Under the pieces are notes generated by a model. The model was not told the DNA's origin and made no database searches. It was given only the letters and a program-made list of their open reading frames with translations. Shown piece after piece: positions 37,795 through 49,679 of a stretch of DNA of 64,000 bases (the stretch's first letter is position 1; every line of letters starts with the position of its first letter). The position numbers and the translations under genes are program-made. Source of the DNA: Cinnamomum chago (Eukaryota; Streptophyta; Magnoliopsida; Laurales; Lauraceae); assembly GCA_038049695.1 (NCBI GenBank), contig CP142461.1:29147001-29211000 (forward strand). Reading direction: 5' to 3'.

Positions 37795-40700
37795 CAGGGT
37801 CGGTTCTAAATTTTTCAGGGCCCAGGGCAAGAGTAAAAATTAGGCCTCTATATATATATAAACTTAGTGATGGCCTCACATTAACTGAAAAAATTATCTA
37901 AAAATTTAACATTCAAAGCATATAAATTCAAACTTCAAAATATAAACATTCAAAATAAAAGGTTATAATGTATAAACAAGACAAATACTTGTAAGTTGTA
38001 ACAATTCAATAGTTCTTTTTCATATAGCAATAAGCAACCAACAAAACAAAAATTTCTTTGCATCCTCAATAGCCAAAGCAAACAACAGCATCTTACTTGA
38101 TATCCCCTTGCATCTTCAGCAACCAACAAAACAAAAATGTCTTTGCATCCTCAATAGCCAAAGCAAAGAACATCAACCTACTTGAAATTTCTTTGCATCA
38201 TGAATGGTCAAAGCAAAACAGCAGCATCACCATCTACAAGATAAGGTGAAAAACAAAATCACAACTAAAAAAGTATTATTGAAATGATTTCCTTCTTGCA
38301 TTTTGTGAAGCAAAATCCTCAATTATGCTTTCAAATACAAGATTTTCTAACATCTCCTTTTCAATGGATAAGATTGCTAGCCCATTTAGCCTTTCTTGTG
38401 ACATGGTAGACCTCAAGTAAGATTTCAATAATTTTAATTTAGAAAAGCTTCTTTCTGCAGATGCTACAGTCACAGGTACAGTCAATAGTATTCTATAGGC
38501 AACCAAAACATTTGGAAATCAGTTCATATCTTTTACAAACTCTACAATTTCAAGTGTTGTGTTTACTTCTGCTGGTAAAAGAAATTGCAGCACCTGTAAC
38601 TCTGAAAACAAATCACTTGCATCAACATCAGAAGACTCACCATTTCTTAAAGTAGTTTCAAGCTTCACACAACAATTTTTCAATTCATCATCACCCAATG
38701 AAGTTAACTTCTTTGAATTAAACAAGAACCCGAAAATACCTTCATATGTTTGCATTTGTTCAAATCTACTTTTTAATGAAGAAAGAGCCATATCATATCC
38801 ACTACACATATGAAATAATTGACTCTAAATGATTCTTTAACTGATTGTACTATCTCTTCTTTAGCATTCTCATCAAATTGTTTCTTTCTATGACTTTGAC
38901 GTTTTTTTAGGAAATTCGGGTTCAATCCCCATATCACAAGCAATAGTTTTAGCTTCAATCATAGCAGATGCAAATCCATTTTCCCTATAATTCTTAAAAA
39001 AAGAAATGAGCCCCTCCAAATTTTTTAAAGCAACATCAATGCACATATCTTTAGATTGTAATTTTTTGCTGACTAAGTTAACTTTCAACAAAATATGATG
39101 CCAAATAACCATGCCTAATAAAAACTCAAAATTTTCCAGTTCATGTGTTGCTAAACTCTCTGCTTCACTTTTTGCTTTAGCATCTTCACTAGTTTCTGCT
39201 ACTTTAAATAAAGCTTCTTTTATTTTGGGCAGATTGGTATCTTATTGCTTTAACACTCTCTACACGACTTTCCCAACGTGTAGTTGATAATGTTTTAAGA
39301 GTTAAACCATCTATATGATCCTGTAAAATCTTCCAACGCTTTGTAGAATTAGCAAAAACACAATAAATGCGTTGAACCACCCTAAAAAAGGATTTTTCTT
39401 TCACACAACAGTTTGCCATATCACATAGTGTTAAATTGAGAAAATGACAACCACATGGCATGAACAAAGCTCTAGGATTTATTTCAAGTAATCTTTTTTG
39501 TACACCTTCATTTTTCCCTTTCATATTAGAGCCATTATCATAACCCTGTCCTCTCACATCATCAATTTTAAGACCAAGGGACTCTAGGACAGATTGCAAT
39601 TCAGTGAAAAGTCCTAATCCTGATGTATTTTTCACAATTAAAAACTCTAAAAAGTACTCTTCTATTTTCATTGGACTCCTTGACACATCCACACACCGTA
39701 TTATCAAAGTCATTTGTTCCTTGTGACTTGAATCAGGAGTGCAATCAAGTATCACTGAAAAATATTTTGCTTGCTTTATTTTCTCAATGATTGCACTTCT
39801 GACTTTTGATGCCAACAAAGATATCAGCTCATTTTGAATCTTATGACTAAGATAGTGATAATGAATCTCGTCATTTTGAATTCGTCAAAAATGTTCACGC
39901 ATTATTGGATCAAATTCTGCAACCATTTCCAATATACCCAAAAAAATTACCATTATTTTCTTCATAAATTCTCTCTTTTGTTCCACGGAATGCAATATTA
40001 TTTTTAGCAAGACATTTGACAACAGAAATTATTCTTACCAAAACATGTTTCCAGTGTTCCTTCTCTCTCCTAATTTGTGCCTGTATGCCTTTATCAATTG
40101 TTTCATTTTTTTTCAATCTGTTATGTAATTATATCCAAGAACTCATGTTAGTTATGTGTTCAGTGCTATTTTCATGTTGTTTAAGCCTCTCACTAAGATG
40201 TTTCCAATCTCTAAGTCCTTCATTTGCTAATTGGCTTCTACTACACATTGTCTTAAACAACTTACAGCAGAAACAAAATAACTTATCCAATTCCTTTGAG
40301 TATACTAGCCATTTTCTATCTTGAGTCTCTCCATTTGGTAACTTTCTCATGTAATACGTTGAGGAAAAATGTCTAAAGTTTTCATCCCTAGGAAATTTGA
40401 TATTATTATCTCTTGCAGGACCTTTTTCCACAAGTAAAGCTCTCATTTTTTCATCAAGATTATCCCAAATTCTAGGATCACAAAAGTTTAAAGGAAAACT
40501 TGGTTCTACACCCTCAGGTTCAATGTCTTCATTATTACAAAGATGATCAATATCTTCATTCTCAACATGTTCATCTTCACCTAAGTCACCTACATGTTCA
40601 TTAAAATCATTCTCAGTTCCTACTAATTCTTCCACATGATTTTGTTGTTCAGATTCATTGACTAAATCATTATCAATTCCTACAAATTCTTCAACATGAC

Positions 40701-42128
40701 TTTGTTGTTCAGATTCATTGACTAAATCTTCAGTTGAGTTATCAAGTGCACTATTTGTTTTATTAAGAAAAAATTTATCTAGAGCTCCAGTTTGAGATTT
40801 AGTTAATTCTTCTCTGTCTCTTTTTCTTTTTCTTTTTTGACTTCCAGATGGTTGTTTCTTAGGGAACATTACTACTTGAAAACAGAAATAGTACAAGTAA
40901 AACCAATGCAATTTTAATACTTAAAAGAATAAACAAAGAACAACATAACCTGAAATTTGAGAAATCCCCCTCAACAACAACAAACTTGATATTTCCAAAT
41001 TTGCAGTCAAATAGAGCTTAAAAGAATTCCTGCAAAGAGAATGTTTAACTCATGTGAATTGACTAAATTCACAAATCTACAAACAAACAAACAACCAAAA
41101 ATCATATTTTCCTTTTCATTTGATATCAAATCATGAAAAATTACATTCAATTGATTCCTTTTCAGCCATCATATATGATAATATCATTAGTGGGCCCCAC
41201 TGATGTGAATAATTGGCAATGGGTTGATGATGCCCATTAACTATTTGAAAAAAAGAAGAAGAAAGAGAACTCAGTAAGAGTCTTTACATTCAATGGGTTG
41301 TGACTTTCTTGAATTGTTAGTTTTTTACTTAAGCGTGAAAGTTCTTCAACAACAAAATAAATAAACAACTGCATGTTTTTGCTTTTCTTACCTGGTTTCC
41401 GCAAAAACAGAACAAAGATGAAGAAAACTTCGATACAGGTGATATGGGTTATGGTGGAGAAGTACATGGGTCTGATTTCATTTTTTTTAGTGGGAGGATG
41501 GAGTTCTAAATGCACCATGACCCTATTTCTCTACTGTTAACATTGCACACCTTTCCAAGAAAACCAAGTTAGAACTTGATACAAATTACACACCCGATAT
41601 CACGTGAAAAAGGGTTAACGGGTAGGAGTGTAGGACACAGCCATCCATCTATCTTAACAAGATCACCACAAAAACAAAAAAACAAAATAGAGAGAGAAGA
41701 AGAAAGTAGAATTAGGAGATGAACATCACATACCTCGTATGGAGTATAAACTAATGCCTGATCCTGAGAAAGAGCAAATGAGATGAATTTACAAGGTATA
41801 AGAAGTCGCCCAGTGATATTGTATTGGGGTTCCAAGGTATCTCAGGCTGCCTGCCTGCCTGGAAGTGGAAGAGACGAGTGGAAGCACTTTCTCAATCTCA
41901 GGTCTAAACGGCAGATTGCAGAATGGCAGATGAGATGACTGATGAGTCTCCTTCTCTCTTTGCTTGCTGCCTTGAGTGCCTTCTACCCCACGTCATGGAA
42001 TGATGGACGGAATAGACGTTTGGCTCCCTGCATACGTTATATGTCTTGAGTCTTGCATCATAATTGGGCCCCCCTGAAAATGGGCCCTGGGCAAGGGCAC
42101 TTACAACCCTTGTTTAGGGCCGGGCCTG
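37795..42128 (-). mobile_element. 4334-bp hAT transposon
   Basis: Flanked by perfect 8-bp duplications atcttggg at 37787-37794 and 42129-42136. Terminal inverted repeats are imperfect: CAGGGTCGGTTCTAAAT on the left against CAGGCCCGGCCCTAAAC from the right. Removing the element and one duplication makes the host antisense frame continuous, so insertion was clean. It carries one decayed minus-strand transposase. A deletion derivative of the same family lies at 4489-5076. Confidence 0.95.
38276..40869 (-). pseudogene. hAT transposase, ZMYM1-like type (broken)
   Basis: Start at 40869 ([17 protein letters not shown]). In order: a basic N-terminus; a long acidic stretch with duplicated LVNESEQQ(S/N)HVEE; a TTF-type zinc finger with CFCCKLF near 40270; DUF4371-like core with [20 protein letters not shown] and [13 protein letters not shown] (39500-39800); and the C-terminal hAT dimerisation domain (VASAERSFSKLKLLKSYLRS) near 38440. 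This order is typical of plant zinc finger MYM-type 1-like transposases. A stop after about 247 codons (40129), stops near 39908 and breaks near 39230, 38900, 38810 and 38510 disable it. Confidence 0.9.
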
Positions 42129-43359
42129 ATCTTGGGCCATGCCATCAGAAAACTCTCCGTCGTCAAAGAAGTTGGAACTACAATTCCTCTAGCTGCTACA
42201 CCGAACTTTCGAGCCCTCCTTCTCCTTAAAAAAATCGTAGAAGGCGACGAGCTGAAAGTACAGGCGCCTGAACTCCTCAGACTACTCCTCAAGAACGCTG
42301 TCGATAGGCATAAACTCCTCATAGAGTTTGCCAAGGATAGGCAGCCCGGTGATGACGCTCAATTCCTTCAGAGTAAAACCAATCTCACCATTCGTCACAA
42401 CGAAGGTGTTAGTCTGTGGAAGGAATGACTCCAGCATGGCCATGAAGGCCTCATCGGAGAAAACCACGGTCTTCCAAAAAGCGCGAACCGCATTAAAGAT
42501 CCTGGTCTCCCTCAAAATGGCTCCACCAACCTGCAGGGTATGATCAGTCGATGACTCCCAGCTCGAATCAGCACTTAAACAGCCACGAAGCCGAAAAGGC
42601 TTCACCCAACTGCCGCCATCACCAAGAAAAATGCCAAGGCCAACCGGTCTCAAATTGACCGACGGATGGTCAAAAGCCTGGTAGCCACTAGAGGGCATCA
42701 ACATGTCCATACGGACATGCAACTTCTCTGCATATCCGGAAGGGCCGCCAACGAAAACCCCGGTCTTTATCACATTGGTCATCTTCACGCAGCTTGGAGG
42801 ATCCTCCCTCTTGGGACAAGTGGGAGAAAGACTCATGATCGATACAGTCCGATTAAAAATCAACCGGGTAGAAATAGTTCTCTCCTCACCATCAGCTGTG
42901 TAAGAGAACTAAAAGCATCTTCTTTGGTACGTTAAGTCGTCAGGGATTGCATCGCCAAAGAAGAAGGTAGGCTTGGGCGCAATGCTCTGATCGTCCATGA
43001 CCCAAGGACGATTGCTTACCATAATTCTATAGAACTCTTCATCCTTGAGAGCGATCAATCGTTATCTCATCTCATCGCGGTTAGGGGAGTCGCACTCTTC
43101 CAAGTTTCTCTCCACAAACTGGACCTTCTCCCAGGCTTGCTGCACGACCACATTAGGAGACCTGGTAGACCGACGAGATGCACCAGTAACAGGCTCTTTG
43201 CCCTTGTTCGTTCTGGAGGAACTACCTGCAAAGGATGAAAAAGGAAAAATCAATCATCAAAGTGACAGGAGTTTGCTAAAAAAAATTCTAGCAAAATTTT
43301 GGCATGATTCTGGGACAATTCCGAAGAAATGGGAAAAATCCCGAAAAAGATAGGAAGCC

Positions 43360-43560
43360 TGAAGATGAGCTCAACATCGCTACGAGCTCAATGAGGCATC
43401 CTCAAAGAAGGTTTGAACTCAGACATTGCTGCGAGATCAAACCAATCTCATCAAATCTCCGCAGGCTTGAAGAAGGGCTCAACATTGCTGCGAGTCCTCG
43501 AAATCCAGCAAGATCAGAAAGGGGCTCAACATCGTTGCGAGCTCCAAATCCCAAAACTTG
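43360..43560. repeat. Degenerate (GGG)CTCAACAT(C/T)G(C/T)TGCGAG repeats
   Basis: About four units of 50-60 bp with the core CTCAACATCGCTGCGAGCTC inside the large first intron of the antisense gene. Non-coding. Confidence 0.75.
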
Positions 43561-43764
43561 CAAAAGATTTCTAGGTATGCATCATCATGCTCCTAATCAA
43601 TTTACTAAAAATCATGCATCGCAAAAAATCATCATGCATTAGATGCTAGGAAAACTTTAACTAAAGCTTGACCAATTCCAACCCAACTTGGTCAAAACCA
43701 ATCTAACTTTGTCAAAGTCATAATTCATGTTGACTTGACCAAGAGATTCTAGCCTTTTATCTTG

Positions 43765-44110
43765 ATGTATAAAAAAAAAGGAGAAAGAAAGACAAATATG
43801 CATGAACATCTTGAAATGCATAAACCTCATGGTGAGCAAAAAAAAAAAAAAAAAAACAGAAGAGAAGCAAAAAAAAAAGAAAGAGAAGTTTCAAAAAAAA
43901 AAAAATTGGGCAGCAGGCCGTGGCCCTGTTCGTACAGCCAATAAAAAAAGAAAAAAAAACAACGTGAAAAAAAGAAGGAAAAAAAAACGTCCAAAAAAAA
44001 AAGGGCAGCACATGAAATAAAAAGAAAAAGAGAAAGAAAACACGTGGAGAAAAAAAAGGAGAAAGAAAGAAGAAAAAAAAAGAGAAGAAAAAAAAAGAAA
44101 TTTTTTTTTT
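43765..44110. repeat. Purine-rich (A/G) low-complexity tract
   Basis: About 350 bp almost wholly A and G on the plus strand, with several runs of eight or more A. On the minus strand it is a polypyrimidine-rich part of the first intron of the antisense gene. Long Lys-rich and Phe-rich frames across it are artefacts. Confidence 0.9.
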
Positions 44111-44289
44111 CTACTTCTACAATGGAAATTTCTTGTGGAGGAAGAAAACTTACTTGAAGCCATTGATGGAGAAGAAGAAGAAAAACTTGAAGCTCTTTGA
44201 AGTAGAAGAAGAATTCTTGTTCTTGGAGCACTCTTGGAGATTCTTGCAAAGAAAGAAAGCAAAGAAGCCAAGATCCAATCTCCTCTTGC

Positions 44290-44296
44290 CTTTATA
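44290..44296 (-). promoter_or_regulatory. TATA box of the antisense gene
   Basis: TATAAAG on the minus strand (context CTTCTATAAAGGCAAG), 127 bp upstream of the start codon at 44163, so initiation near 44265 and a 5' UTR of about 100 nt are expected. It lies well outside the 3' LTR, so the gene seems to have its own promoter. Confidence 0.55.
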
Positions 44297-44384
44297 GAAG
44301 AGAGCAAACCAAAAGAGGAAATAAAGAGAAAAGAAAGGAGGTAAGTGCTAAAAACTAGCAACCTTCCCAAAAGAAAGGAAATTT

Positions 44385-44580
44385 GCGATATTCTCTCCTA
44401 AAGAGAAGATTTTTTGAGAAATTTTCTCCAAAAAGAAAGGGAATGAGAAATATTCTCCCCAAAGAAAGATACTTTGAGAAAATCTCTCCCAAAAATAAGG
44501 AAACTTAAGATATTCTCTCCAAGTAAGAATATTTTTAGATATTCTCTATCCAAAAGAGATATTTTTAGATATTCTTTACA
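44385..44580. repeat. Degenerate TATTCTCTCC(A/C)AA repeats
   Basis: About seven units of 25-40 bp built on GAGA(A/T)ATTCTC(T/C)CC and AAAG. Located 90-290 bp upstream of the antisense TATA box, where promoter elements would be. Confidence 0.75.
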
Positions 44581-44865
44581 AAATGACACCATGTGAGATC
44601 TAAGTCACCTTCAAAAGCTTAAGGTCCCATGGGCTAGCCCCCACATGAGTCAGGTTTGACCACCTAGGCACTAAAATGGGCTTCTTTTCAAAAAATTCCT
44701 CTTACCATGAGCATACAAAATGGTTCCATGCCTCTTTTGAGTCGAATGAATCATTAAAAAAAAAATAGAGAAAGCTTCATGAGTTTCCAAAAAACCAAAC
44801 CATCCCACCTCATGAACCAAATTGAGCCAAAATCTTGAAATTGACAACCCATAAAAAACCACACT

Positions 44866-45160
44866 CTAGTCCCCTAACTTGTCACATAAAGCTTGTTAGG
44901 GCACAAGGCCAAAACTAAAAAAATCCCTGACCCCTTGGCTCGCCACATATAGCTTGTTAGGTCACAAGGTCAAAACCAAACCCGACCCCCCAACTTGCCA
45001 CATATAGCTTGTTGGGTCATAAGGTCAAAATCCAAAAATTAAACCCCGATCTCCTAACCTGCCACATACAGCCTCTTAGGTCACAATGTCAAAAACCAAA
45101 AAACCTTCTTGATCGCCTGATGCCCCACATAAAGCCCTTAGGTTCACAAGATCAAAAGGA
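44866..45160. repeat. Tandem repeat, about five units of 60 bp
   Basis: Each unit contains (C/T)C(C/T)(C/T)(A/T)ACTTGCCACATA(T/A)AG, (C/T)TGTTAGGTCA and CAAGGTCAAAA. It lies between the antisense promoter and the 3' LTR of A. Non-coding. Confidence 0.85.
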
Positions 45161-45390
45161 AAACCAAAAATCCAAAAACCAAATCCAACTCCCTCATGTC
45201 ATTTTCAAAACTTTGTCCTAAGCTGATACGTAATCCCTCTCACTACCATAAAATCCCTTTGGAAACTCAAGAGACTATTAAAAAAAAATGCTCAATGACT
45301 CTTGGTCAAATAAAAATGCTCCCCTTCAAGTTTCTCTTCGAGGCACATTGACTCCAAAAGCTACTCGTCGCTGTACCTCGAGAGGGCATT

Positions 45391-47888
45391 TGTTGATACC
45401 AAAAATGTCACTTTGCCTCTTCAACATCAAAAGGCCACATGAAGTCGCATCCTACTACAAACAGGCAATGCTGCTTCAAGCATTAGATCTTATTAAAATC
45501 ACTTGAAAACTGATAGATCCTTTAAGACAACCAAAAGAGGAGTCCACATGAAGTTTCGGGCCATTTCGACATCATTTGGCCTAACTTCACTCCTCCGGCA
45601 ACCAAGCAGCGCTCCTGGCGGCGGCGGCGTCAAAGAGATCAAATCTTCGATCTGAGCTTATGGATGGTCTCAAAATACCTCCAAAAGGCTCCACATCAAA
45701 TTTCAGGCCATTCCGACAATGTTTGACCCGACTTTGACGCTCCGAAAGAAAATCAAACCCCTCGACGACGAGAACCACCGGGACCATTACTCATCAAACG
45801 GAGCACAAGGACGGCTTCAACATGCTTCAAAAGGGCTACACAACAAATTTTAGGTCATTCCGACAACGTTTGATCCGACTTTGACACTCCGATAGAAAAT
45901 CTGACATTGGTTGACCGCACATTAAAGCGCAACATCTTCCTCGCGGCGAAATCAAGCCTAACAGCGACAGGAACCCAAACGGCTTCAAAACTTAAACAAA
46001 AGCCCATGGTTGGTCCTATCTACTGCTCAGGAGGCCTCACGTCGAATTTCAGGTCATTCCGACATCGTTTGACCTAGTTTCGACTCTTGAAAAAAAGAAG
46101 CAACTCTGCGCTACAAAGTCTTTGGCTTTTCCAAAAAAATAAGATACTTTGTGGTCTCATTTGCATGGTTTCTCGTCAGGCTTTCTTCAGGAGAATCGAG
46201 CCAATAAATGAGGAGAAATGTCAAGAAAAATCCACGAGAAAACGGCGGCGAAAAAGACCAAAGAACTGCCGAGAAACGGCGACCGAAAGGGGACCAATTC
46301 CCAAGGTTGTCGGCGGCGACCATGGCCTATGGTCGCCGGCAACCTTGGCCCATGGTCGCCGGCAACCTTGGAAATCCGGGTCACCGGATTTGTTGCTGGG
46401 TGACCTATTTTCCTTCCTTTTTCGTGTTTCGGAAGTTCTAACCCCTGTGATTTTTCTGAAAATCTGATTTTCGACTCTCGGAAACGATTGATCTTCGTCG
46501 ACATCTCAGATCCGCCGTTTAGAGCATGAAATTGTCATCGATCGCTCCAAGATCGCCTAACGGCTGACCAAGAAAGTGCACTTTCTGTCTGACTGATCGA
46601 GAAATTTACATGACAGATGTCACCGGCCCGCTGGTATCAACCAATGCCTGAAGTTGCGTGATCATCTGACATCGATCAGCATGAAGATCCATCGTTGATT
46701 ATCGCAAGAAGAATTCCAAAAGACGCGGCACGGCCTGCGACTCTTCAAGTTCCCGGTGACCACTTAATGTTGTTAATTGACCCAACTAAATGCAGTCATT
46801 AACTCATTATTTTGGACGGTTCAATCATATTCAAGGAAATGAGAGTTACAAGTCCAAGTCATCATGACATTTAAGCTATGAAACTCCTCTCATCATGGAG
46901 ATTAAAGGCGATTAAATGCCCATTATCTACACCGGTCAATCAGAAGCCAAGAAAAAGAAGTTACAAAGCAATGAAATTAAAACATGTAACTCCTCTCATT
47001 ATGTGGTTTTAATACATTAAAGCCCATAAAGTCACCTAAAGGCTACCAAATGCCTATAAAAGGAGGTGATTCCAAGAAGAAAGGATCCCCGAACACAAAC
47101 GCATAAAAAAACACCAAAAATCTCGGAATTCCGAACTCAAGATCCAGAAGCCCTGCTACTCTGAAGAAACTCTGCTGCAACAAACACCCAAAAGGTGATC
47201 AAAGTCCCTTGGTGCCCCCCTCTAAGAAAAAGCCTCTTCTTCTCCTACTCAACATGGCCAAGACGTGGCTTTTCAGCCCGTCTCTTCGTTTTTCATTGGG
47301 TATAGGACCTTCTCTTGGTCCTTATCCTCTAGAAAACTGAAGTTCAAGCCAAGCCAAAAAATCAAAGCATCAAGCGTTCTCTTCTGAAGGACGATGGCGA
47401 AGTCCATACATGACTTGCGACCGTCGATTTGAACTGGGCCCCGCAATATCCTGAGAAGTCAGATTCCCTTTCTAACTTTTCTATTATACTTTGTATTTTC
47501 TTTAAGAGAAAAAAAAATAACATTTCTTGTCTTTCTTTATTGATGAGATTTGTAAATCGCCTTTCACGGCAAAATCGTCTTTCAAGGCACAAAATCGCCT
47601 TTCACGGCAGACAAAATGAAACCGCCTCTAACGGCATTCAAAAGAAAACTGTCTCTTTTCTTAAATATATGTGCAATTTGAAAAGTTAGAAAAAAGGTTG
47701 ATTTCCTTTCTACTTGTGAAGGTGGATCTCTGGATCACCATCTCTAAATTCTAAGTAGAATAGAAAATCTGGCATACCTGTACAAAAATATAGATGCCCT
47801 TTTTTCTCCCCCTTGCCTCCCTCCATTCGATCTCCTCTCGGCGACGCCGGGGACGGACTGGAGAGGAGAGGAAAAATCGGGTCCATCT
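45391..47888 (+). repeat. 3' LTR of element A
   Basis: 2498 bp, TGTTGATACC...GTCCATCT; the final CA is decayed to CT but the 5-bp duplication atcat follows directly. The bases just before it (CGAGAGGGCATT) would be the polypurine tract, which is weak. TATA at 47055-47063. It lacks the solo LTR and a segment of about 100 bp present in the 5' LTR. Confidence 0.93.
47055..47063 (+). promoter_or_regulatory. TATA box in 3' LTR of A
   Basis: TATAAAAGG in the same context as 16547-16555 of the 5' LTR. It could drive readthrough transcription into the flanking C, MITE and D sequence. Confidence 0.65.
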
Positions 47889-48828
47889 ATCATCCTGAGA
47901 CAGAACCTTTTTTTACAGCTAACCGTAATACTAGGGGTGCACAAAAAATCCGGCAATCCATAAAACCAATCTAATCCGATCTGCGAATTCTTAATCGAAC
48001 TGAATGTTAAACGAATTGGTGACGGATTGGAAATCTTGTAATCCGTTAGCAACGGATCAGTGACGGATTTTACCCTCAATCCGCAAATTCAATCCGATCC
48101 GATCTGTTGACATTAAATATAAAAAGAAAACTTAAAGGTTCTAAATATAAGTTAAGAGGTCTAAATATAAAAGAAAAAAAAACTTCAGGGGTCAAAATAT
48201 AATTCACTTTTATATATAAGTACAACAAATGAAATCCTAGACCAAATTTCACTCTAGCCTTGAGAGAATGTTCTTCAAATTTTCTTTAACATCAGATTCA
48301 ACGGATTGAACAGATTAAATCGATCCGATCTGGTCCTCAACGGATTAGATCGGATCGGTTTTTAACAGCCACGGATTGGTGACGGATTCCAAATTCATCA
48401 ATCCGATCCATGTACACCCTTACATAATACACCTTCAGTTAGCTTCCTAAAGAGTTATGGCTGTGACCCTCTACGACTAGCAGTGACCTCCATAAACCTC
48501 CAGAAACTCAAACCTGATACAGGTTCAAGGTGGATTTGGGAACTCCATTCCTCCCTCTTCCAAAAGGGATTTCTAACACCACCTAATGACAATCCAAGGA
48601 ATCCATTTAATGCATCACTACTCCATTGTAACGGCCAAAACACCAATCACATTAATACACCCTAAAATCATACCTATCAACATTAACATTAAAAATGAGC
48701 TTGTAAAAAGGTTGCTATAACATTAAAAGCATAGATTCAACCAACAAAAGCATACTATAGTGTTACATGCATTTACTCACTTGCCTTTATGAGCTTTCTA
48801 TAAAAAAAAACCCTCTTTTTGGTACTTA
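47889..48828 (-). mobile_element. Sequence 'C', middle segments with MITE inside
   Basis: 47889-47931 and 48423-48828 continue C beyond element A. They contain degenerate copies of C's palindrome and a stretch (CATTTACTCACTTGCCTTTA) that corresponds in position to GTGCACTTGCCTTAGCTT of the 3291-bp solo LTR. 48824-48828 (actta) is the left target duplication of D. Confidence 0.55.
47932..48422. mobile_element. 491-bp hAT-type MITE
   Basis: Ends TAGGGGTGCAC and, from the right, TAAGGGTGTAC. Flanked by cgtaatac (47924-47931) and cataatac (48423-48430), matching at 7 of 8. The interior is full of AATCCGATC(C/T) and GACGGATT words on both strands, about 20 in all, as expected for subterminal transposase-binding motifs. 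Non-coding. Confidence 0.85.
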
Positions 48829-49067
48829 TGAAAGTTCGGGAATCCGAACCCTAGAGGGGGGGTGAATAGGGTGAGCTTCAATTATGACCAATTTTAACCA
48901 ATTTTAACTTCTTGAAATTAAACTAGTCACAAGTGATGATTATCAAACAAAATGCGGAAGCATAATAAAAACAATCACCACAACACAAAGGTTTATAGTG
49001 GATCGGCCTCAATGCCTACATCCACTACCGGCTTGTGATCCAACACCCCACCGGATTTCCACTATTT

Positions 49068-49172
49068 ATGCTTTTCAATAGGCTAAGCAATAACCTTTAT
49101 ATTATGCTTTTCTTAGGCTAAGCAATAACCTCTACATTATGCTTTTCTTAGGCTAAGCAATAACCTCTTCAA
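49068..49172. repeat. Three tandem units of about 36 bp in D
   Basis: ATGCTTTTC(A/T)(A/T)AGGCTAAGC followed by AATAACCT is present three times, the last two nearly identical. Confidence 0.9.
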
Positions 49173-49679
49173 CCACAAGGTTGGTTATCTCTCTTAATTA
49201 GTGTCTATAATACACTTGATGGAGATTCAATTAAGCTCATTACATTTGCCTCTAAAATAGGCGGATATGAAAGTGGAAAACTAACTCACACAAACACTTA
49301 ATGAATGCAAAGATGTATGCTCATGATGTGTGTGTGTGATGTCCTCAATCATTTTGAAAATGAAAGCTCATAAATGTATGCCTAAGGCTTTTGAAAGTTT
49401 TAGCTCATAAAAACATTTATGATTGAGGAAGGAATGCAAGTCACATGTTAAAAGTAACAACTTGTTAATGATATCAAAGATTCACAAGTTGTATGAAATT
49501 AATTAGCTCTAAACATGTGATGCATAGGGATGTCAATCAAATCAACAATGTAGCTCAAAATATAAAAATAGATTTGATTGAAATTAGGAGACAGATTATA
49601 TGTAATTATAAATACAACTTGAAAATGATATACCTATCAAAGTAAGGTAAGTTGTGAAACTTTAAAACAAATTTACATA

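Larger units (their letters stand above)
35020..44163 (-). pseudogene. Antisense plant-mobile-domain gene of element A, intron-bearing, split by hAT
   Basis: The start is ATG at 44163. Exon 1 is 10 nt (44163-44154), then donor GTAAGT, a 928-nt intron and acceptor TTTGCAG; exon 2 starts at 43225 and restores the frame. The 42863-42282 part has plant mobile domain (PF10536-like) character (GEIGFTLKELSVITGLPILG), and 37786-36420 continues it and ends in a Lys/Arg-rich stretch. Further introns: 36418-36334, 36232-36157 and 36045-35952. All are phase 1 with GT..AG ends. The tail is acidic, then coiled-coil-like (QRLELLEEQATVKWDAIV), ending at 35020-35022. Stops (near 43062, 35410, 35176), frameshifts (near 42900, 37195, 36300) and the hAT insertion disable it. 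Function is unknown; host PMD proteins such as MAIN/MAIL1 are nuclear and affect silencing. Confidence 0.72.
11485..47888 (+). mobile_element. Element A: Tat-lineage Ty3/gypsy retrotransposon with nested insertions
   Basis: It is bounded by 5-bp duplications atcat at 11480-11484 and 47889-47893. Both LTRs start TGTTGATACC; the first ends ...GTCCATCA and the second ...GTCCATCT, a decayed CA terminus. The order is LTR, leader, gag, protease, G-patch linker, RT, RNase H, second RNase H, integrase, two short-repeat arrays, convergent antisense gene, LTR. Two RNase H domains in a row mark the Tat lineage. Four later insertions lie inside it (11936-15226, 18262-22438, 28078-29549, 37795-42128), about 13.3 kb in total. 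The gag-pol is full of stops and frameshifts, so A cannot move by itself. Confidence 0.92.

Noticed and set aside
43802..44370. Lys-rich plus-strand and Phe-rich minus-strand frames
   Set aside because: They translate the purine-rich low-complexity tract in the antisense intron.
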